NCBI GenBank assembly: GCA_001632425.1
Contig: KV425551.1
Location: 1,472,241-1,528,150, forward strand
DNA length: 55,910 bases
Direction of reading: 5' to 3'
From: Neolentinus lepideus HHB14362 ss-1
Lineage: Eukaryota > Basidiomycota > Agaricomycetes > Gloeophyllales > Gloeophyllaceae
In this document: positions 48,539-55,910 of the stretch, in pieces
How the letters are laid out: the number at the start of each line of letters is the position of its first letter
How positions within the stretch are numbered: position 1 is the stretch's first letter
Position numbers and translations under genes: made by a program
The notes under the pieces: generated by a model
The model's input: only the letters and a program-made list of their open reading frames with translations
The model's database searches: none
What the model was told of the DNA's origin: nothing

Positions 48539-50589
48539 ATGGCCGACACGTACCCCAGCTATGTCGACGACAAGGAGAAGGCCGGCAGTGGCAGCGAGGT
48601 GACGGAGGCCGAGAAGGCGCCCGAGGTCGCTATTGCGAGGCGGTTTGGGAGGGTTGGGGGATGGATGGCGACGCTGTTTGACGCTGGAGTCGAGGCGAGA
48701 GGTGTTGAACGCGTGCCTGAGGATGAGCGGGAGACAAAGAATACATGGAACAAGTGAGTTGGATGGCGGTCAAGACAGCAGAACACGGGTACTGATGTTC
48801 TGGCCAGTCTGCTGATGTGGTGGTATGTTCTTTGATCGCCAGGCTTGTGGCTATCTAAACTTTGATTCCGGTCAGGTCTGTCAACACCGTCCTGACCACC
48901 ATCCCGATCGGCGTCCTTGGCCAAGAGTTCTACACTCTCACCTTCGCGTATGTCGCACTAGCCTCTCTGCCGACCCCATCAGTAATGTACAGTACACCTC
49001 AGACATTCCGTGGCCACCATCCTCTGTTTCGGCGCCCTCGGCGGCGTTGCAACCGCCTTCATCGCGACGCTCGGACCCCACACCGGCTTGCGCACGATGG
49101 TCATCACGCGCTTCAGCTCAGGCTACGTCGGGGGGACGATCTACTCCATCCTTAACATCCTCACCCAGTAAGTCCCCCTCCTTCCCTTCCCCTCCCTGGA
49201 CCACCTTAAGCGCTATGGCAGACTAGGCTTCTCGACCACTGCCGTTATCCTCGGCGGCCAAACCCTCGCCTCCATCAACCCGGGCACCCTCCCACTCGTC
49301 GTGGGCATCATTATCATCGGCATCTGCTCCCTTATCCCGTGCTTCATCGGCTATAACATGGTGCACTTGTACGAGCGCTACGCGTGGATCGTCACCTTCA
49401 TCGTCATGCTCTTCCTCTGGGGCCTGGGAGGAAAAGCAGGGTTTCACATTAGCGCCCAAAAGCCGCTTGAAGACTCTGGACGTGCTCTGTCGGTGGATAT
49501 CCTCAGTTTCGGAGGGATCGTGTTCGGCTCCTTCAGCGGCGTGAGTCTCTCTCCCCCTCCTCCCTTTCACCCGGCTAACCACTTCCCCATGGCACCAGTG
49601 GGCCCCTGTTGCAGCGGACTACAACTGCCGTCTCCCCGCGACCACGCCCCCAATGAAAGTATTTCTCCTCACCTTCCTCGGGCTTTACATCCCCATCTGC
49701 TTCGTCGAAATCCTCGGCGCCGCGCTCATGACCATCACGAACCCGGATTACGTTAACGCCTTTGCAAATGGAAGCACGGGTGGGCTGTTGGCGCAGGTGC
49801 TGAGCCCGTGGCACGGAGGCGGCAAGTTTGTTTTAGTGCTACTGGCGTTGTCGGTTGTGTTAGTCTGCGCTCATTCTGTGGCCCAAGTGGGAATAGCAGC
49901 TAACAACTTCCTGTCAGCGCGAATAACATCCCCAACACTTACTCCACCGCGCTCTCTATCATGTCCCTCGGGCGCCCGTTCGCCCTCATCCCGCGCTTCG
50001 TCTGGACGCTTCTCGCCTTCGCGATTTACACCGTCGCCGGCGTCGCCGGCCGCGAACACTTCTCTGAGATTCTCAGTAATTTCTTGAGTATTCTGAGTTA
50101 CTGGACAGCGTTCTTCATTGTTATTGTTGCGGAGGAGCACCTTATATTTAGGAGGAGAGGTGGGCCACTAGGAGGCTATAATTTGGATGACTATGATTCG
50201 CCTAGCCGGTAAGTTGTATCAGGCTTGTTTGGGAGTGACGAATGATGTGTTTTTACATATATCCATAGACTTCCGCTCGGTGTTGCGGGAGTATTGGCGG
50301 GGTGCTTTGGAGTTGTAGGGGCTGTTGTCGGCATGGCTGAGGCACGTTCCCCGACCTTTCCGCCCAGCCAAGCCCGATGCTAATAACTTCTTCAGGTGTG
50401 GTATACCGGACCCCTCGGCAAGGACGCAGGCACCGAGGCGTACGGCGCCGATCTCGGGTTCGAGGTACGCATTTCTCCTACTCACCGAACACACTACCAC
50501 TGACGGTCACGCGACAGTTGGCCGCCGCCTTCGCAGCCGTCACCTTCGTTCCACTGCGCTATCTTGAGATTCGTGTCACAGGGCGGTAG
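48539..50589 (+). CDS. NCS1-family nucleobase permease (purine-cytosine permease type)
   Basis: Exons join(48539..48753,48808..48822,48876..48947,49003..49167,49222..49540,49599..49858,49918..50208,50269..50341,50396..50464,50518..50589) give 516 residues with about 12 hydrophobic segments, the size of yeast Fcy2. The N-terminal cytosolic tail is acidic (EKAGSGSEVTEAEKAPEV). Conserved blocks: NTWNNLLMWWSVNTVLTTIP, GPHTGLRTMVITRFSSGYVG, LGFSTTAVILGGQTLASINP, GWAPVAADYNCRLPATTP, VVANNIPNTYSTALSI and AEEHLIFRRR with a GGYNLDDYD loop. It probably carries cytosine, purines or a related base with protons across the plasma membrane; the exact substrate cannot be read. The intron 50342..50395 needs a GC donor. 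Exon 2 is 15 nt. Confidence 0.9.
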
Positions 50590-50719
50590 CCCGCATATAG
50601 AGCTTTAATGTACGATTGCTGTCGCAATGCTATGACCAGTTGTTTATAGTATTGGATATTAACGCGATGTTAGGGGCAGATAGAGCAATAATACACGAGA
50701 CAGAATACGTATACGGGCA

Positions 50720-53700
50720 TCAAAATGTGTCCGAGGCGTAGAGGAGTTCGCTAGTCGTTGGTTCCACTGGGTCGAAGGGGATGTTTTGTTCCATGGCTTG
50801 CAGGCGCAGAGCGATTTCTTGGTTGAATTGGGTCTACAAGGAGAGTTCCATAATGTCAGGATTGCGCGTCAAGGATGTCTGAGAAATGTATGGGACTGAC
50901 GATTCGCTCCTCTCCAATCCAAGGCGCAAACTGCATCCTCTGTTCAGGTTCGGCTTCTAAGAAGTCGTCGAGGGTGACTTGCGAGAGGACGAGTGCCGCG
51001 CAGAAGGGGTTCATCCCTTCACTTGCTGCAAGGTAATATTCACCCTGTAATATGTAGAAGGATCCTCAACTTGTGGAATAATCTGCATGCGGAGAGTTTG
51101 CAAACCTCGGCGTCCACATCCAACCACGTCCTATCTCCCCATATGGCACCCTGCGATGTATCCGCAGCATCCGCCATATTCCCAAACAGCCTCGCAAATA
51201 TCGCAGCCTCCTCCACACTCAGCGCGAACGCCGAGTGCACCGCTGAACACGCGCGTCTCTTCTGGCACGCCTCGGCAATGCCCAGATCTCTTCGCAGCTT
51301 TCCAACCGCCTTCACTACAGGAGCGGAAAATACGTTGAGTTCGAACGAAGGTGCGTTGGTGCGGGTGGCAGTTCCGTAAGCACGAACGGCGGGAAAGGCT
51401 TCGAAGATAATCAAAACGTTGCGGTAGCGCCAGGAGAGGGTATTCAATTTCTGGACTGTTCCTTCGCATTGAGCCGGAAGGGCGGGCAGGGAGACGAAGA
51501 TGATACAAGTATCAGGATCTACAATGATGTCAGCGTCGCCGAGGGTGTCCCGCTCGACTAAGTCAATGGCACAGAAGTCAGACTGGAGGTAGCGAACAAG
51601 ACCGCGTTTCTGTATTAGGTCTAGAGACGCCATGTAACGGTGCACAGACGATGGACGAGACCAGTTGACAGGCATGGCAAGAGTTGTGTGGTCGACCAGT
51701 TCACCAGGGACACAGACTGGGATAAGAGCAGCATCTTCAGCATGGGTAACCTCAACTTGATGCTTAGGAGAGGACTTTTGATGTTCAAGTCCAGTGGTAG
51801 AAACCTGCTTGGAGCGTAGCCGCATGAATTCAGCCAGACTTTGCTGGGCAGATGGGCCGTCTCGAACACTGAAGGATGAGCACTCAGTACCATTTTCACG
51901 TAGAGTTGTTGATGAAGCCAGATCGGAGCCGGATTTAGGTATGTTAAACCGAAAGGCTCCTTCAGGTTCCATGTCGCGCAAAGCAGGATCATCAGCAAAG
52001 TTAGTAGCAGGTGTTTGACCATGTAATGCAGAAGTTACAGAACCGTCGTCGAAGCGAGTTTCAGACGAATACTCGAGACATGGCCGAGTGGGCACTCCTG
52101 GCTTAGTCGTGTTCGAGACAGGGGCGGCTGGCACGTCCTCGACAAGCTCATGATGCCTCGATATATCATAGAGTTGGTAGCCTTCTGCAGTAAAATTGTC
52201 AGAATGGTCGCGTCCAGTGCACTCAGCCTTGAGGTAATCCTGGTAATTGGAGTATCCTATTTCCTCAAAGTCGTCATCTTGTTCCATGAATCCGACACCA
52301 GAATCATCGGTCCAAATACGGTCGTCAAAGACCATACCAGGATTTCCAGTGTCGTCGGCCTTGGACAGAGTCTCGACGGGTGGGTCAAGCCTAGGTTTCT
52401 TAGCAGATCGCCGAGCCTCTTCAACTTCCTGTTGCTCACTGTTTGAGGCGCGATCCTCGTCATCTTCACCTTCGGGAGACACTTGCCCTCCAATGACTAT
52501 TAGATCTTCGCCTCTCCGTAGTCGCTCAGCATTCCGCCGGTCCATCCTGGTCATGATCGACTGGAAGACGTCCCCAAAGTCAGCAATCAGAGCAGCGGGT
52601 GGAGAACCCCTGGCCATCGTCATCCAACTTCTATTGTCTTGGGTTCCAGCACCATCATCGGACTGCAGAGCTAGGCTGAGTTTCTCTTGGACTATTGCAG
52701 CATCGCCAGAAGCATGGTCAAGCATGGTCAGAGCGCTGTCCCCGATATTTGTGGCGACTCCAGCCAGTTCTTCATGCGTTGGAATGCTCGGGCCGAAGTT
52801 GAAAGGCCTAGGAATATGCGTAAGACCTCAAAGCCACTACATTTCTCCCCGTATTCCAAACGAATTGTGTCAACCGATGTAATTCTCGTAATAAATGCGT
52901 ACCTCCAGCTCAGCTCCAAGTTGAGCGACTTGATTCCCTTTACTTTCTTGAGAAAAGCTGTAACCATGTCACCCTTGCCCTCTGCAGCATTACTCTTCTC
53001 TGGAGCTTGAGGACCTAACAGCAAACGAAGATTAGTCGGCATGAAATCGTGCGGCTCGTGAACCGTCGGTGAAGGGAGTCTTGGAACTAGACTTTGACTA
53101 TTAGCATAGTTCATCCTAACTATGTCGAAGACTTACCGTCTATCAGGTGACACTCTTTTTCATCCAGCTTAACCCTCATAATCACATCTTCGGGACCTAA
53201 CCTGTTCACGTCTTTGTAAAGCTTTCCTATGACTTGATCAAAGTCGTCACTGGCAGCAGCTGCGTCGTCAGACTCAGGAAGACGCCTGTTTCCAGTAGCG
53301 GTAGCACTGTCCTGGTCTACTATGCTGTGGGGAGGCTGACCCAGCATGGACGCGGTGATTGTAGTCCTAGGCGAGGAGGGCTGGGATTTCGGCGTGGTGA
53401 CTATACGGGGCTCGGTGTTTGGTATTGGAGCGAAAGTGGTAAACAGAGGAGAGATGAAAGAATGGAGACTAATTGGACTGGTTTTTCAATTTCAAAGGCA
53501 AGATGAATACAAAGAAACCAACCTTTCCCCATCACCCAGTGGTTTAGCTTTGATCTTCGGATCGCCAGGCTTTTTAGATCGAGGCATCTCAACTTCATCT
53601 ACAGACCGCTTAATGAACACAAAATGGACTGCAAGGAGTAACTGACCCACTGACCCATGCGAGCAGACATAAGCTTTTGTGTCGGCGTCTCCTTTTCTGG

Positions 53701-54936
53701 TGACGGCATGAACAGCTCGTCAACCTCGCTCGTGTTATCATCAAGCGACGGCGTTCCCAGACTTGAGGACGGGGAATGCACATATGCATCTATAGTACTG
53801 ATCCGATTAGACTATCGCACAATTCTTCGAAGGCTATATGCACTCACTCCACCCATCAATAACTTTCATATGCTGCTTGAACAAATCTCGCTCTTCCTCC
53901 TCGATAACCTCGACTCGAGGAATCATAGCAGGAAGATCTACCATCGAGCCGAGTCCTAAAGATGTTGTTTTCTGGTCGTCCTTCGATGACGGACCTGCCT
54001 TCGGATGACGAGATCTAGGAAACAGAGGAACAAACTCCTCTTCCAGGTGGAGAGCCGGTGGAGGCGAGCTCGTTCGGAGGAACTCGTCTGCACCTGGATT
54101 TATGTACTCTTTGCCAGTAGCACGAACTCCACATATAGTGGGGATCGTCTGGAGGAGTTTTTTTATGCTGGTACACATTTCTGTGTCTACCGTAGGTTTC
54201 AACTGTCTATCAGAAGGAAATAATGCATACAGTGACTTCAGAGTAGATCTCCATCAATACTTACAGCACTTCTTCCGTATTGACAGGAGTCTCTTCGATC
54301 GGCTCGTTGTCAATGGGTTGGAATGAGAACTTCTTCAGCATGTTGGCGTTAGTTTCAGGTAACTTCAATTCATCAGCAGTTAGTTGACCGGGTTTAGGAG
54401 TCTGGCGCATAGCGCGCCTAGTTAGGATAGGCGACATTGAGCGATAAATGGAAGTAGAATGATCATCTTCTCCGATATCAATAATATTCGTAGACATGTA
54501 GGATATCACGTACATCCATCATCAGTAGACCAGCAGGTAATCGAAGGCGGCTTCACATTCTTCTTGACGGCGAAAATACTCAGGATATGTGAAGCCACAG
54601 CCGCACTAGCGACGTTCCACTTCTCCTCATACGGAACAAGTTCCTTCAATTTCAATCGCTGAGATAGCAGCTCGAACGGCTCCGGCGGTAGAACGAGCGT
54701 ACTGGGCTCGATTAGTGGAACTGGGGCGAGACAGCCAGAGAGAAGCTTTATAGGAGATGAAGAATTGTAACGCACTACAGAGCTCCGTAACATACCTCTG
54801 CTACAGCGTCTTGAGTGAAGGTGACGTAGTTAGTGGTCAGATGGGTAAGCGAGTAGTCCAGCAGGAGGTTGCGGATATGTTGCCGAAACTTCAGTTCGTA
54901 CACTTCTGCAGAATCCATGGCCTGTGCAGTTTCCAT
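50720..54936 (-). CDS. SHOC1/Zip2-like XPF-related meiotic protein (probable)
   Basis: Exons complement(join(50720..50833,50901..51044,51106..52807,52903..53086,53137..53468,53523..53598,53655..53789,53848..54206,54265..54417,54531..54745,54796..54936)) give 1184 residues. Zip2/SHOC1 proteins are nuclease-dead XPF relatives acting at meiotic crossover sites. Features supporting this: LELSWRPFNFGPSIPTHEEL, a Rossmann-like C-terminal part (ADIIVDPDTCIIFVSL, then YRNVLIIFEAFPA), no ERKxxxD nuclease motif, and a helix-hairpin-helix-like tail (EGMNPFCAALVLSQVTLDDF, FAPWIGEERI). The centre is acidic and disordered with KKPR. The junction 54418..54530 is uncertain; a donor at 54509 is possible. The family call is an inference from fold pattern. 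Confidence 0.65.
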
Positions 54937-55233
54937 CTGCAGAGCTCCTTGTTATACTCCTGGGTCCACCTGGTGTTCAGGACAGGGCCATGAGAGACGC
55001 GGACGATGATCGTAAAGAAGTGTGACAGGACATGTTTGTCTGCCTCGAGGCTATGTACCGAACTCGAGAAGCGCCGGCTGCCGCCGGGCGGAGACCTTGC
55101 GACCTGGCAGTATTTGGTACTCATGACGATTGGTTCAGTCTCAGCAGCCACAGGAAATATCTATATGTATCATTCTTTGTACGGTTTATGACAATAGCCA
55201 TATTGTAAAGAGAAAATCTAATTTATGTCTTTC
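54937..55233. other. Flank between the SHOC1-like gene and the helicase relic
   Basis: A minus-strand frame continues from 54891 to 55151 in another phase and could hold an alternative 5' exon of the SHOC1-like gene. No further gene is supported. The CpG-poor block begins at its right side. Confidence 0.35.
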
Positions 55234-55910
55234 CGGGCAGTCTGTGTTCTTATGTCAGTGAGACATTTGGAGTGACATGAAGGGGTGCCACATACCACAG
55301 TCATTCTCTGCCTTTTCTTGGGACTGTGGGACAGTCCTTTGAGGAGGCATTTGTTGCTGTTTGCTGGTGGTGGTGGCAGAGGAGCTAAAATGTATGCTGT
55401 TGTGGATGAATTCTCAATGCAAGCTTGTGATTTGTTTGCTAAGTGGGGGAGGAACATCAGTGTCACCCACAGAGATGCTGGAATTTTCACAGATGAACCA
55501 TTCAGCAGCCTAAATGTGATCTTGTGCAGGGATCTACATCAGTTTCCTCCCATTCCTCATAAAGCCAGTGCAGCATTGTATTATCCTTGTGATGCAGTTG
55601 TGGGCAACACTGAGGATGAATGAGCTGTGCGACTCTTGTATGAATCATTCAGAATGGTGGTTATTTTGCAGGAGCAGGTGTGGGTGACTGACCTGGACTG
55701 GCTCAATTTTCTCTGTCACTTGCAGTTCAGGCAGGTGGAGGAGCATCATATAGAAATGTTGCAGTGACTTGTTATTAGTCATACAGACTGCCCACCAACC
55801 AACTTTTCTTTGCCATCCTGGTCACACCACATCACAGAGTTCATGAACAATGGAATGAGGTGGCAGTCTGACAGCACTGCCAGCAGGCAGGAGTGCAGTT
55901 GTTTATATGT
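55234..55910 (+). mobile_element. Relic of a Helitron-type PIF1-like helicase, runs off the right edge
   Basis: From about 55396 the plus frame reads VVDEFSMQACDLFAKWG, then EPFSSLNVILCRDLHQFPPI, the Walker-B region of PIF1/Helitron helicases (normally ...CGDFxQFPP). It continues as AALYYPCD, a stop at 55621, VRLLYESFRMVVILQEQVWV, HLQFRQVEEHHIEMLQ, another stop at 55766, then DCPPTNF, all typical of this helicase in agaricomycetes. Gly-to-Arg change in the Walker-B motif, two in-frame TGA stops and lack of a Walker A mark it as dead. The block holds one CpG after its left border, unlike the rest of the window, indicating old methylated transposon DNA. Confidence 0.75.

Overview
The window is nuclear DNA of a filamentous basidiomycete, most likely an agaricomycete. 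Genes are dense. Almost all are broken by many 45-70 nt GT-AG introns with CTNAY-type branch sites. The gene set is the ordinary fungal housekeeping set plus lineage-typical extras such as a serine-rich GPI-anchored protein and a peroxisomal hydratase. I rebuilt exon structures by hand from splice motifs, reading phase and family conservation. Each multi-exon model given here sums to a whole number of codons.

Left part (1-17151). A gene enters from the left edge on the minus strand. RIB7 (riboflavin synthesis) and histone H4 form a divergent pair. A small NTF2-like protein follows. A 17-exon SRO7/Lgl/tomosyn exocytosis regulator runs on the minus strand, then a 1532-residue coiled-coil protein, then SYO1, the importin adaptor for ribosomal proteins.

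Middle part (17348-31411). This holds a secreted single-FAS1 protein, a TPX2-domain spindle protein, a small Cys/His-rich ORF, a peroxisomal enoyl-CoA hydratase with PTS1, the ATP23 protease and a GPI-anchored serine-rich protein. Around them lie longer gene-poor stretches, one of which contains a decayed S33 peptidase pseudogene.

Right part (31412-54936). This is tightly packed, often in divergent pairs: ATG27 with the complex I 49 kDa subunit, NIF3 with glutaredoxin, and an RRM-less CstF-64-like protein with coatomer beta. DPM3, an intronless protein with five Cys-rich repeats, a DNA ligase fused to a SWIM zinc finger, an NCS1 permease and a large SHOC1/Zip2-like protein fill the rest. The last 680 bases are a CpG-depleted, stop-ridden Helitron-type helicase relic.

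The genes do not form one pathway or cluster. They are independent core functions: mitochondrial (complex I, ATP23), secretory (Sro7, coatomer, DPM3, ATG27), nuclear (H4, SYO1, TPX2-like, ligase) and metabolic (RIB7, hydratase, permease). The most notable points are a 2-nt microexon in the complex I gene, several probable GC-AG introns, the SWIM-ligase architecture and the 94-residue repeat protein.
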